From positions 239,064 to 303,063 of the forward strand of contig JBMNKZ010000009.1 in NCBI GenBank assembly GCA_050952465.1: a stretch of 64,000 bases of DNA. Direction: 5' to 3'. A program made the translations under genes and the position numbers. The notes beneath the pieces were generated by a model that was not told where the DNA came from, ran no database searches, and saw nothing but the letters and a program-made list of their open reading frames with translations. Origin of the DNA: DUPU01 sp050952465. Its GTDB lineage: Bacteria > Bacillota > Dehalobacteriia > Dehalobacteriales > Dehalobacteriaceae. Below are positions 35,786 through 44,679 of this stretch, piece after piece; positions within the stretch are counted from its first letter, which is position 1, and each line of letters opens with the position of its first letter.

Positions 35786-37216
35786 TTAGCTTCTGCACTT
35801 TTCCTTACCTTTTTCTTTGTTGATGCAATATTTTCTAATCAGCCGGCTAGCCTTGCTTTGGCTGGTTTTTAAAGCCTTGGCTACCTCATAAGAGCTGCCC
35901 AGCTCTTTATAAGCTTTTTCAATTAACTTTTTTTCCACTTCATTAATAGCCTCTTCTAGGGGTAATTGGCGGGGGAACATAATCAATGAATTATCTGTTT
36001 TTGACTCCTGGAAGTGCTTTGGAAGATGGCATTCCTCAATGATGGTGTCCGGGGTCACTACCACTAATCTCTCAATGGTATTTTCCAATTCCCGCACATT
36101 ACCCGGCCAGGTGTAATTAGCTAGGATATTTAAGCAATTTTGGGAGATATGGTGGGACATTTTGTATTTCATGTTAAATTTATCTAAAAAATAATTGATC
36201 AAAGGGATAATTTCTTCTGTCCTTTCCCTAAGGGGAGGAATTTCAATTTCAAAGATATTCAGTCGGTAATAAAGATCCTCTCGATATTCACCTTTATCTA
36301 CCATTTCCTTAAGGTTCCGGTTGGTAGCGGCTATGATGCGGCAATTGGCTTTTTGAACTTCTCTCCCGCCCACTTTAAAGTACTGGTTGTCTTGAAGCAC
36401 TTGGAGGAGTTTGGCCTGCATTCTCATAGGCAGTTCGCCGATCTCATCTAAAAATAAAGTTCCCTCGCTGGCCAACTCAATCAATCCGATTTTCCCTTTT
36501 TCGTGGGCACCGGTGAAGGCACCCTTGTCATAGCCGAACAATTCTGATTCCATTAATTCTCCGGGGATGGTGGCACAGTTGATGGGAATAAAAGGCCCTT
36601 TATTCCTGGGGCTATTTTTATGAATATACTTGGCCACAATTCCCTTGCCTGTACCCGACTCTCCCTGTAAAAGCACAGTGGAGTCTACAGCAGCAATTCT
36701 TTGAGCCAGTTCCAGTAGGTCGGACATTTTTTTGCTTTGGCAGATAAAATCCGGACTGTGAAGTTCCTTTTTTCTGAGCTCTTCTACCTCGTGTTTATAG
36801 CGTTTAAGTAATTTCATGCTTTGTTCCAATTCAAATTTGATGCCTTCAGTTTCCGTAATATCCCGGGAATTTTCCACTACCAGTTCCAGGTTGCCATCCT
36901 TGTCCCAGATAGGGGTGGCCGTAGTGAGCAAGGTCTTACCGGTGCAGGTTTTTTGTTCCAGGGTAAAGCTTCTTTTTCGTTTAATAGCAATGGGGCTGAC
37001 CCGAGGTCCCCAGAGCTTCTTTTCTGAAATTTCTTGCGAGCTTTTGCCGATAATATCTTCTGCTTTTACTCCATAGTGTCTTTCAGCGGCGTTATTGACA
37101 TAGATGACGATACCTTCCGCATTGGTTACATAAATTTCATCGTAGGAATGATCAAGGATTTTTTTCAGCGTATCGTATTTTAGTTCAGTGACAGCCTTTT
37201 TTTTACAATCGGACAT
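35786..37216 (-). CDS. PAS-domain sigma54-dependent transcriptional activator
   Basis: 476 residues; ATG 37216 has GGGAGG upstream on the minus strand. A PAS domain spans about residues 10-125 (EIYVTNAEGIVIYVNNAAER), a short coiled linker follows, then the AAA+ domain: Walker A GESGTGKG (185-192), the sigma54-contact loop GAFTGA (232-237) and Walker B GTLFLDEIGELP (252-263). A Fis-type helix-turn-helix is at the C-terminus (YEVAKALKTSQSKASRLIRK). No receiver domain, so it likely senses a small molecule through PAS. Both sigma54 promoters found lie within 7 kb on either side. Confidence 0.95.
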   Translation of the reverse strand: MSDCKKKAVTELKYDTLKKILDHSYDEIYVTNAEGIVIYVNNAAERHYGVKAEDIIGKSSQEISEKKLWGPRVSPIAIKRKRSFTLEQKTCTGKTLLTTATPIWDKDGNLELVVENSRDITETEGIKFELEQSMKLLKRYKHEVEELRKKELHSPDFICQSKKMSDLLELAQRIAAVDSTVLLQGESGTGKGIVAKYIHKNSPRNKGPFIPINCATIPGELMESELFGYDKGAFTGAHEKGKIGLIELASEGTLFLDEIGELPMRMQAKLLQVLQDNQYFKVGGREVQKANCRIIAATNRNLKEMVDKGEYREDLYYRLNIFEIEIPPLRERTEEIIPLINYFLDKFNMKYKMSHHISQNCLNILANYTWPGNVRELENTIERLVVVTPDTIIEECHLPKHFQESKTDNSLIMFPRQLPLEEAINEVEKKLIEKAYKELGSSYEVAKALKTSQSKASRLIRKYCINKEKGKEKCRS

Positions 37217-37286
37217 GTTTCAACCTCCCTATGCTGAAAATATTCCAAAATTGAAATATTAGTATAGTTAATTATTTAGTTATCAT

Positions 37287-39204
37287 ATTTATTGATTCCA
37301 CTGCAAAAACCCCAAAAATATTGTAAAACAGCAGGATAAACCACTGTGAATATCGAAGTAATAGTTAGATATTTAAAGCAAATAAAAGATAAACTAACTT
37401 TAGGGTGGTTTTGCAGTATGTTCCGTAAAAACGATAGTCACTATCAAGATGAACTTTTTAGCCATTACCAGTCCATGAGACCAAGTGTAGCCAAACTACT
37501 AAACAAAACCTGGGCACCAGTTTTCTATGAACATGTTTTTTGTAAAATCAACGAAGATCTGTTTGCCCCCATGTATTGTCTTGATACCGGCAGACCCAAT
37601 GTTCCAGTTAATATACTGATGTCATTAGAGATTATCAAAAACATGTTTGGTTATACTGATCAAGAATTAATCGAGCAGTTCTACTTTAACTTCCAGGTCA
37701 ATTATGCCCTAGGTATAAGAAACCTGGGTGAGGTTTACCTGGCTGAACGTACCCTTTACGAATTCAGAGAAAGAGTTTATAGGCACATATTAGAGTATCC
37801 CGAGCAAGATGAAGTGATTTTCCAACAGTTTGAAATCCTAACCAAGAATTTTATCGAACAAGCCGGGATAAAAACCGATGACCAGCGTATGGATTCTACC
37901 TTGATTTCTCCCAATATCAAGAAAGCCGGTAGACTCTCGTTAGCCCTGGATGTATTGGTTCAAGCGGTAAGAGGCATTGCTTCTAACATGCTTTCCGATA
38001 ATCTCAAACAAGTGTTAAGAGATAGCTTCAGAACTGATTTACTATACAGAACTAGAAATCAGGAACTGGAAAGCAGGTTCCAGAAAGTCCTTAACCTCAT
38101 GCAAGAGGTAGATAACTTGGCAAATAAGGATCGTAACCTTGCTTCAAAACGAGAAATGGTTCTGCTTAAGCGTTTTCTAGGCGAACAGGCTGCCTTCGAT
38201 GAATCTAAGGGAATATGGCTCGCCAAGCCCAGTAGTGAAATTGAAAGCGGTTCCCTGCAATCAGCTTATGATAGTGACGCTACCTTCCGTAACAAAGCGG
38301 GTAAGAACCATAGCGGCTACGTTTTAAACGTGAGCGAAACCAGTAGCAAAGAAAACCCGATTCAGGTGATTACCGACTTTTCAGTACAACCCAATAACAT
38401 CAGCGATGTAGAGATGGCTAAGGAGCGCATACCCATCATCAAACAAAGGACGGATGTAAAGGACATCTACTTAGATGGAGGTTACTACGGCCAAGAGGTC
38501 ATAGAAATGGCAGATGAGCTAGAGGTTAACCTACACTATACAGATATGACCGGACGTAAGGCTCCATCAGATAAACTTTCCACAACCAGTTTTAAGTTTG
38601 ATGATGATATGAAAATAATCAGTTGTCCCCAGGGCAAGATCCCATTTAGAAGCGATTTCAATCCCGGTTCCAAGACTAGCAGTTGCCACTTCAAACACGA
38701 GGATTGCCAAGGATGCCCGAATTTTGATATATGTCCAGTAAAGACCCAGAAGAAAGACCGGATATTACGGGTTAGTTTAAAAACCATCCAGGCTGACCGG
38801 GTTAGAGATCAAATACACAATATTGCGGTCAGACGTGAAAACACCAGTTATCGTGCTGGAATCGAAGCAACCAACTCCGCTCTAAAAAGAGGGGAAGATC
38901 TGAATAACCTTTACACACGTGGCGTGCTAAAAACTTACTTGGTCACTGCTTACAAAATTATAGCCCGAAATATTAAGCAGTTTTCCCGGATGGCTCTGGG
39001 CAAGCTAAGGAAGCCGAAAAGGCCAAAAGCAGGGATATTATGCCCAAATTTAGGTTAACGAACACAAAACCATAGTAATGGAGGTCTAAATTAGCGATCT
39101 TCAGTTGAAAAAGAACTTTTTGAGCTATCTGCTCAAGACAATTTTTACTATTGAAAACCCCCATAGGGGTTAAACAACCTGTTTTTGCAGTGGAATCATT
39201 TATT
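37287..39204. mobile_element. intact insertion sequence with inverted repeats and 7-bp target duplication
   Basis: Terminal inverted repeats of 17 bases match perfectly: GATTCCACTGCAAAAAC at 37294-37310 and its complement at 39181-39197. They are flanked by the direct repeat ATTTATT (37287-37293 and 39198-39204). One transposase gene lies inside. The intact ends, duplication and full-length transposase suggest recent insertion. It sits 78 bases upstream of the sigma54 regulator's start and 320 bases before the second operon. Confidence 0.95.
37346..39058 (+). CDS. DDE transposase, IS1182-like
   Basis: 570 residues from GTG 37346 (an ATG at 37418 is possible). The N-terminal region with VPVNILMSLEIIKNMFGYTD and LGEVYLAERTLYEFRERVYRH, the DDE-type core (YDSDATFRNKAGKNHSGYV; KDIYLDGGYYGQEV) and a C-terminal Cys cluster (CQGCPNFDICPV) fit IS1182-type transposases; family assignment is by memory of the pattern. 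The frame is complete with no frameshift. It is the only gene of the element. Confidence 0.88.
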   Translation: MNIEVIVRYLKQIKDKLTLGWFCSMFRKNDSHYQDELFSHYQSMRPSVAKLLNKTWAPVFYEHVFCKINEDLFAPMYCLDTGRPNVPVNILMSLEIIKNMFGYTDQELIEQFYFNFQVNYALGIRNLGEVYLAERTLYEFRERVYRHILEYPEQDEVIFQQFEILTKNFIEQAGIKTDDQRMDSTLISPNIKKAGRLSLALDVLVQAVRGIASNMLSDNLKQVLRDSFRTDLLYRTRNQELESRFQKVLNLMQEVDNLANKDRNLASKREMVLLKRFLGEQAAFDESKGIWLAKPSSEIESGSLQSAYDSDATFRNKAGKNHSGYVLNVSETSSKENPIQVITDFSVQPNNISDVEMAKERIPIIKQRTDVKDIYLDGGYYGQEVIEMADELEVNLHYTDMTGRKAPSDKLSTTSFKFDDDMKIISCPQGKIPFRSDFNPGSKTSSCHFKHEDCQGCPNFDICPVKTQKKDRILRVSLKTIQADRVRDQIHNIAVRRENTSYRAGIEATNSALKRGEDLNNLYTRGVLKTYLVTAYKIIARNIKQFSRMALGKLRKPKRPKAGILCPNLG

Positions 39205-39278
39205 ATATAATGAATTATCTAAATGGTAAAGAAAACTAAATAGGAAAAAGAATGGAAAAATTGGTTTTAAGTATCTCC

Positions 39279-39295
39279 TGACTCAAAAAAAGTCA
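39279..39295. promoter_or_regulatory. candidate upstream activator site before the second methyltransferase operon
   Basis: Inverted repeat TGACT-CAAAAAA-AGTCA, 71 bases before the sigma54 promoter at 39366. The string GACTCAAAA is shared with the palindrome at 29353. Role inferred. Confidence 0.45.
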
Positions 39296-39365
39296 TTATT
39301 GACTTGATAATTATAGGACAGATTCTGAACACCTTGAGATATAAGGGTAAAAAAATAATATCCAA

Positions 39366-39381
39366 TGGCATGATTTTTGCT
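39366..39381 (+). promoter_or_regulatory. sigma54 (-24/-12) promoter of the kinase-transporter-MttB operon
   Basis: TGGCAT-GATTT-TTGCT fits TGGCAC-N5-TTGCW with one mismatch and exact spacing, including the invariant GG and GC. It lies about 145 bases before the first gene, outside the insertion sequence. Confidence 0.7.
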
Positions 39382-39524
39382 ATATTACTATAATGTCTCA
39401 TGAATATATATGGTAATAGCAAGTGGTTGCAAAGCAAAATAGTTTGAAAGGAGGGTAGAAAAATTTCGAACAAAAAAATTTATATACCTAAAAGTCAAAA
39501 GTTTTCAGGAGTTAGGAGGACAAT

Positions 39525-40742
39525 ATGAATACTAGTCAAATGCTTAAATTAACAGATTTGAATACGAACCAGCTGTTTAGACTTTATGCTCAAAGCGAAA
39601 AGTTGATGCATATTGCCACAGAATTTAAATCTACTTTGGATTTAGCATTAGCTAGAAGTCAGATTGTAGATGTCTTTAAATTCTATGATTTAGGGGAAGT
39701 AAAAGAAGTATATCAAATTTTCGGTGGATATGTGAACACCAGCTTTGGGGTGTATGCGGAAAAGGATGGCAAAAAGTACGAATACTTTGTGCGTAAGTAT
39801 AAAAAAGGCATTCAGGAAAAGGAAATGGAATTAGAGCATTCTTTAATCGATTTTTCCATTGCCAACGGACTGGATATTGCCGCGGGATTGATTCGGAGCA
39901 GGGATGGAAAAACTTTTATCAAGCTGCCGGAAGAGTTTAACGGAAAGGTGGAATACCGTTATTTCGCCGTTTATGATTTCCTTCATGGCGAAGACAAATA
40001 CACTTGGATTGACCCCTATCTCACCGATGAGGAATTCATCAGTTTCGCCGGTGTATTGGCGACCTTCCATAATGCTTCCCGGCATTATGACCCGAAAGGC
40101 CGGGAAAGAGTTGAACCGAAAATTCTTGAATTTATCAAGATTTTGCCCCAGATATTTATAGATTTCAGCAAAACCGATATCAACAACAAGTTCCATAGCT
40201 TCTATTTAAATAACCTGGATGATATTTTAGCATCTATTGCCAGAGTACAAATTCCTGAGGAAGATGCTGCCAAGATGCCTTATAACCCTGTGCACTGTGA
40301 TTATCATCCTGGTAATGTGAAATTCCAAGATGGCAAAGTCGTGGGAATATTCGATTTTGACTGGGCAAAAATTGATCACCGCTTGTTTGACGTGTGCTTC
40401 TCCATCGTATATTCCTGCTGTGCCTGGGAAGATCTGCCCGACGGGTCTGTAGACGGGGATATCCGTTTGGACAAGGTTAAGGTTTACTTAAAGGGTTATC
40501 AGGACAAATTGAAAGAATTAGGCGGATTAGAACCCCTCAATGAAACGGAGAAGAAATATTTCCCCATGATGATTGAAGCGACTAATAATTATCTGATTAA
40601 CTGGTGCTTAAGCACTTATTATTCTGACACAGAGAACTACAATGTATATGAGTACTTAGCTTATCTTACCCACCAGGTAAAAATGATGAAATGGATTAAT
40701 GAGCACAAAGATGAATTGGCCGAAGTTGCAGCTTCAGTCTAA
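39525..40742 (+). CDS. APH/choline-kinase-fold phosphotransferase
   Basis: 405 residues; ATG 39525 with GGAGGA upstream. An N-terminal lobe (EVYQIFGGYVNTSFGVYAEK, then YFVRKYKKGI with the ATP-binding Lys) is followed by the catalytic loop HCDYHPGNVKF (Asp259) and metal motif FDFDWAKIDHR (Asp277/Asp279). This is the aminoglycoside/choline/homoserine kinase fold, so it likely phosphorylates a small hydroxylated compound. First gene of a sigma54-linked operon with a transporter and an MttB homologue, so the substrate may be a hydroxylated methyl-amine. That is inference; resistance-type activity is unlikely in this setting. Confidence 0.85.
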   Translation: MNTSQMLKLTDLNTNQLFRLYAQSEKLMHIATEFKSTLDLALARSQIVDVFKFYDLGEVKEVYQIFGGYVNTSFGVYAEKDGKKYEYFVRKYKKGIQEKEMELEHSLIDFSIANGLDIAAGLIRSRDGKTFIKLPEEFNGKVEYRYFAVYDFLHGEDKYTWIDPYLTDEEFISFAGVLATFHNASRHYDPKGRERVEPKILEFIKILPQIFIDFSKTDINNKFHSFYLNNLDDILASIARVQIPEEDAAKMPYNPVHCDYHPGNVKFQDGKVVGIFDFDWAKIDHRLFDVCFSIVYSCCAWEDLPDGSVDGDIRLDKVKVYLKGYQDKLKELGGLEPLNETEKKYFPMMIEATNNYLINWCLSTYYSDTENYNVYEYLAYLTHQVKMMKWINEHKDELAEVAASV

Positions 40743-40856
40743 TTAAGGGAATTAAATTAAAGAAATGAATTAAAAAGACTGATATGAGAGCCAATTGGAG
40801 AACAAAATGGAAATCCGGTAACTATGAAAAAGTGCTTTTAAGAAAGGGGTAATAGT

Positions 40857-41912
40857 ATGGCGAATCCAGCAGCTCAACAGGCTTTAGAAGCTCACCAGCT
40901 AAGGTATGCCAAAAAAGGTTTAGGCTGGGGGATTTTTTCCGGGGCCACATGGGGGTTACAAGGGACTTTATTATATTATCTTGCTTTAGTTATGGCTCCT
41001 TTTTGGATTGAGGAATATGGTCTTTGGATGGTTGTAATAGGCTCCTTGGCTGGGGCATGTATGCATGACGGTTTTGCCGGTTTGTGGCTGGCTATTATCA
41101 ACGCCCGTACCGGCCGGTGGAAAGAGTATGCTCGTACTTTAAGAACTAAACCCGGTATGATCGTTTGTTTAGGTGCTTTATGCGGCGGACCAATAGGGAT
41201 GGCCGGTTATTTGGTAGGTATCAGCTTGGCCACACCTACCTATGCTTTGGCAATATCCGCAACTTATCCAGCATTAGGAGCTATTTTAGGTGTATTTATC
41301 CTGAAAGAAAGAATTGTTCCCCGGGTTTGGGTAGGGATTATTGCTTGTACCATTGGTGCTTTTATTGTAGGTTACGCGCCTCCTGAGGGTGGTATAGAAC
41401 AATATCCTTATTTTTATTTAGGGATTTTCTTATCCTTTTTGCCTGCCTTTGGTTGGGCATTAGAAGGAGTTATCAATACCTACGGTATGGATATGGTAGA
41501 CCCGGACATCGCCATCGGTATTCGGGAAACCTTCTCTTTCATTGTGATGTTAGTTATTGTTTTACCGCTTATTGGTCTGATTGGTGGAGAAGGTATTGCT
41601 GCTGGTTGGAAAGTCTTTGGCGGAGCTTTAGCTGCCGTAACTCCTGCTTTTTGGGTAGCTGTAGCTGGGTTATCCGGAGGACTTTCTTACTTGGGTTGGT
41701 ATCGTGCTTTGAATATGACCGGTGTAGGCCGTGCCATGGCATTTAACGTTACCTATGCTTTGTGGAGTATTCCTTTTGGGTGGCTTTTGGCTATGGCACA
41801 AGGGGCAGCATTTGCTGTAACTTCAACCGCTATTATTGGAGCAGTGATTATTACTACCGGTACAATCCTGGTTGTTGCGAACCCCAGAGAACTCTTGAAA
41901 TTAAGAAACTAA
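40857..41912 (+). CDS. EamA/DMT-family transporter
   Basis: 351 residues; ATG 40857 after AAAGGGGT. About ten membrane helices in two repeats (first GWGIFSGATWGLQGTLLYYL, second beginning YPYFYLGIFLSFLPAFGWAL), as in drug/metabolite transporters. The end of repeat 1 has the typical ATYPALGAILGVFILKER. It lacks the features of BCCT or trimethylamine permeases that usually accompany MttB proteins. Position suggests uptake, or export, of the operon's substrate or product. Confidence 0.9.
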   Translation: MANPAAQQALEAHQLRYAKKGLGWGIFSGATWGLQGTLLYYLALVMAPFWIEEYGLWMVVIGSLAGACMHDGFAGLWLAIINARTGRWKEYARTLRTKPGMIVCLGALCGGPIGMAGYLVGISLATPTYALAISATYPALGAILGVFILKERIVPRVWVGIIACTIGAFIVGYAPPEGGIEQYPYFYLGIFLSFLPAFGWALEGVINTYGMDMVDPDIAIGIRETFSFIVMLVIVLPLIGLIGGEGIAAGWKVFGGALAAVTPAFWVAVAGLSGGLSYLGWYRALNMTGVGRAMAFNVTYALWSIPFGWLLAMAQGAAFAVTSTAIIGAVIITTGTILVVANPRELLKLRN

Positions 41913-41925
41913 AGGAGTGAGATTG

Positions 41926-42246
41926 ATGGCCAAAAAATTATTGCCGCTTCGTTTTAGAATCTTGTATTATGCTTCTCAAAAGGATTCTTTCAACTATCAG
42001 GATTTAATTAAAGACTTGAAAGAAGAATACGGAAATGACGGACAGTTCAATAAAGGTATGATGAACCTGCATATTGATTCTTTGCGGGCAGTTGGCATGA
42101 TTGAAGAAGCCGATGTAGATTTTGACAAGAATAATGAGTTGTTAGTTTATTACAGAATTACTGATTACGGCCGGGATCGTTTAGTTTACTTGCCTGATGA
42201 GTGGAAGGCTACTCTCCCGGCATTTAACCCCAGCTTAAAGGTTTAG
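41926..42246 (+). CDS. small winged-helix protein (PadR-like)
   Basis: 106 residues from ATG 41926, AAGGAG 8 bases upstream. The pattern is a compact winged helix: LRFRILYYASQKDSFNYQDL, a recognition-helix region (KGMMNLHIDSLRAVGMIEEA) and a beta wing (ELLVYYRITDYGRDRL). PadR or MarR-like resemblance only. It lies between the transporter and the MttB homologue and could regulate the operon or bind the substrate. DNA binding is not proven by sequence. Confidence 0.65.
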   Translation: MAKKLLPLRFRILYYASQKDSFNYQDLIKDLKEEYGNDGQFNKGMMNLHIDSLRAVGMIEEADVDFDKNNELLVYYRITDYGRDRLVYLPDEWKATLPAFNPSLKV

Positions 42247-42290
42247 CAGAAAGCCTAATATTAATAAAATTAAAAAAGAAGGGAAAGTTT

Positions 42291-43730
42291 ATGGAATTTG
42301 CACAGTATTTTTCTAATGCTGAATTACAAAGAATCCATGACGCTTCTTTGGAAATCTTGGAAGATGTTGGCGTTTTGGTACATAATGAAAAAGCAAGGGC
42401 TATCTATAAAAAGCATGGTTGCTTAGTTGACGACCAAACCGGTTTGGTGAAGTTTCCCGCAAAGGTTGTTGAGGAATGCCGTCAGTCTTTTGTTCCTACA
42501 TATACCTTTAAAGCCCGTGATCCTCAGTATGACCGAACACTTCCCAATGATGGCCCGGTGGTAGTTACGGCAAGTTCTGCACCTAATGTGATTGATCCTA
42601 AGACCGGCAAAGAAAGACGCGGAACTTCCACCGATATTGCTAATATCGCACATCTCATAAATGAGCTTCCGGCCTTTGATGTTTTCTCCATTTCCATTTT
42701 GGCGAACGATGCTCCTAAAGACCAAATCAGTATTTCCCGGTTTTATCCGGCTTTAAAAAACTGTTTAAAACCAGTGCGCAGCAACACTCCTACTATTTAT
42801 GATCTGGAGCAGGTTTTGGAGCTTGGATATACCATTGCCGGAAGCAAAGAAGCCTATATGGAACGGCCCTTTATTAATCACCACTACTGCCCGGTAGTAT
42901 CTCCTCTCACTATGGATGTGGAGTCTACGGAAGCTGTAATTTACTTAACGGAAAAAGGTCTACCGGTGTACGGGACTATTGTGCCTAATGCGGGACTTAC
43001 TTCTCCTATGAGTTTACTAGGAACGTTGACCATGGGTAATGCAGAGTTCTTGGCTCTTTCTTGCCTCATGCAAATGATTAGGCCTGGTGCGCCCATGATT
43101 TACGCTGTCCTAAGCACTGTTGCCGATATGCGTACCGGAGCCTATGCCTCCGGTGCTATTGAAACAGGTATTCTCCAGATGGGTCATACCATGATGGCTA
43201 GATTCTATAATGTGCCTTCCGGCGGTTACATTGGTTTGACCAATGCTCAGACCACCGATGCCCAGTCCGGCTATGAAACGGGTATGAATATTACCGCCGC
43301 ACTTCTTGCCGGTGCAGACCTCTTTAATATGGGAGGACTGCTTGGCGGTTTGATGGCTTTTGATTTTGCCAAAGCGGTCATGGATAATGAAATGGCGATG
43401 ATGTTAAAGCAGATTAAGCGAGGTATTAAATTTAGTGAAGATGATCTCTGCCTAAACCTAATTAAAGAAATCGGACCCGGTGGAAATTATATGGATTGTA
43501 TGCATACCCTGGAACATATGCGGGAAGTTGCCTTCTTTCCCAAGGTGGCCGGGCGGGAAATGCGCTCTCTGTGGCTGACGACAGGACAATTAGATGCTCG
43601 GGATCGGGCCATTGAAGAAGCTAATCGAATTCTAAAAGAGCCAAATCCCGCGAGATTTTCTGATGAACTGGACGCCAGAGTTCGCGCCCGTTTCGCTAAT
43701 CTGGTAGCTGGGGATGCTATTTGGGAATAA
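42291..43730 (+). CDS. non-pyrrolysine MttB-family methyltransferase
   Basis: 479 residues in one open frame. It aligns with the MttB next door throughout, from the N-terminal FSNAELQRIHDASLEILEDVG to IKEIGPGGNYMDCMHTLEHMREV. At the pyrrolysine position the sequence reads GGYIGLTNAQTTDAQS, putting Leu316 where MttB has Pyl. Such proteins (for example MtgB, glycine betaine) demethylate quaternary amines, transferring methyl to a corrinoid protein. No corrinoid protein gene is in this operon. Substrate unknown. Confidence 0.92.
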   Translation: MEFAQYFSNAELQRIHDASLEILEDVGVLVHNEKARAIYKKHGCLVDDQTGLVKFPAKVVEECRQSFVPTYTFKARDPQYDRTLPNDGPVVVTASSAPNVIDPKTGKERRGTSTDIANIAHLINELPAFDVFSISILANDAPKDQISISRFYPALKNCLKPVRSNTPTIYDLEQVLELGYTIAGSKEAYMERPFINHHYCPVVSPLTMDVESTEAVIYLTEKGLPVYGTIVPNAGLTSPMSLLGTLTMGNAEFLALSCLMQMIRPGAPMIYAVLSTVADMRTGAYASGAIETGILQMGHTMMARFYNVPSGGYIGLTNAQTTDAQSGYETGMNITAALLAGADLFNMGGLLGGLMAFDFAKAVMDNEMAMMLKQIKRGIKFSEDDLCLNLIKEIGPGGNYMDCMHTLEHMREVAFFPKVAGREMRSLWLTTGQLDARDRAIEEANRILKEPNPARFSDELDARVRARFANLVAGDAIWE

Positions 43731-43756
43731 AGAGATGATCGGAGACTGGTTTTACT

Positions 43757-43798
43757 GGGGCGGTTACAAAGGCCGCCCCATTTATTATTGTTATTGCT
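43757..43798 (+). terminator. terminator of the second methyltransferase operon
   Basis: GGGGCGG-TTACAAAGG-CCGCCCC stem followed by ATTTATTATTGTTATT. Confidence 0.75.
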
Positions 43799-43946
43799 TA
43801 TTCCCACCGTTATAAACAGGGGGACATTTTTTAACGGGATGATACTGATAAATAAAAAATCCTTATAGAATATATGATATTTATAAACAGAAAACTATGA
43901 GAAACTGAATGATGTTCTTATACTTTATCAGAAAGGATAGTCAAAA

Positions 43947-44561
43947 ATGAGTTTGGTAATGTTTGATTATGACGGAGTGATTGCAGACTCTTATGATGTC
44001 CATATAAAAAATTTTCTTTCCGCTTTTCAGGAAAAAAAGTTTCCAAAAGTAAAAACTGCCCAGGATATTATCAATTTATATGAGGATAATGTTTATCAGT
44101 CCATGGCTGATTTGGGTTTATCGGAAGAGGAAATCGATGAGATTTTGTCCAGCTATAATGGAAAACAGGATGCCCTTTTGGATCAAATAGACTTATTTCC
44201 CGGAATGCAAAAGTTTCTTCAGGAACTGGCCCGTAAACATAAGGTCTATGTTATTACGTCCAATACAGTAGGGGCCGTTCAAAGGGTGCTGAACAAAGAA
44301 AAGATTACTGGGATAGAAAAGGTGATGGGTTCGGAAACAGCCAAAAGCAAAATTAAAAAAATTCACATGGTGATGTCCGAACACCCTAACCTAAAGGCAT
44401 ATTATGTGGGGGATACCAAAGGGGATATTTATGAAGGAAGACGGGCAGGGACTATCACCGTGGGGGTTGCCTGGGGTTGGCATGGCCCCCAAAAGCTTAA
44501 AGAAAGCAATCCGGATTATTTGGTTTACTCACCCCAGGAGTTGATTGAGTTATTAAAATAG
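43947..44561 (+). CDS. HAD-superfamily phosphatase
   Basis: 204 residues; ATG 43947 with GAAAGGATAG upstream. HAD motifs: MFDYDGVIADSYD (I, nucleophile Asp), YVITSNT (II), a Lys in KIKKIHMVM (III) and YVGDTKGDIYEGRRAG (IV). Closest in style to phosphoglycolate-type phosphatases. A terminator separates it from the MttB-like operon, so it is probably a separate unit, yet its position next to a small-molecule kinase operon makes a linked phosphorylation cycle possible. The stop codon is TAG. Confidence 0.85.
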   Translation: MSLVMFDYDGVIADSYDVHIKNFLSAFQEKKFPKVKTAQDIINLYEDNVYQSMADLGLSEEEIDEILSSYNGKQDALLDQIDLFPGMQKFLQELARKHKVYVITSNTVGAVQRVLNKEKITGIEKVMGSETAKSKIKKIHMVMSEHPNLKAYYVGDTKGDIYEGRRAGTITVGVAWGWHGPQKLKESNPDYLVYSPQELIELLK

Positions 44562-44615
44562 GTTGGACAGTGGGATAGTTAGATAGTTGCAGAAAGATGA
44601 TATGGAAATTTTTGC

Positions 44616-44644
44616 TTGACTACCAATAGCTATTTTGTTAAACT
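44616..44644 (+). promoter_or_regulatory. promoter of the cobalamin operon
   Basis: TTGACT (44616-44621), 17-base spacer, TAAACT (44639-44644), about 35 bases before the riboswitch. Confidence 0.6.
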
Positions 44645-44679
44645 TAGTTAAATAGGACGTGACAACAGAATATTAATTT

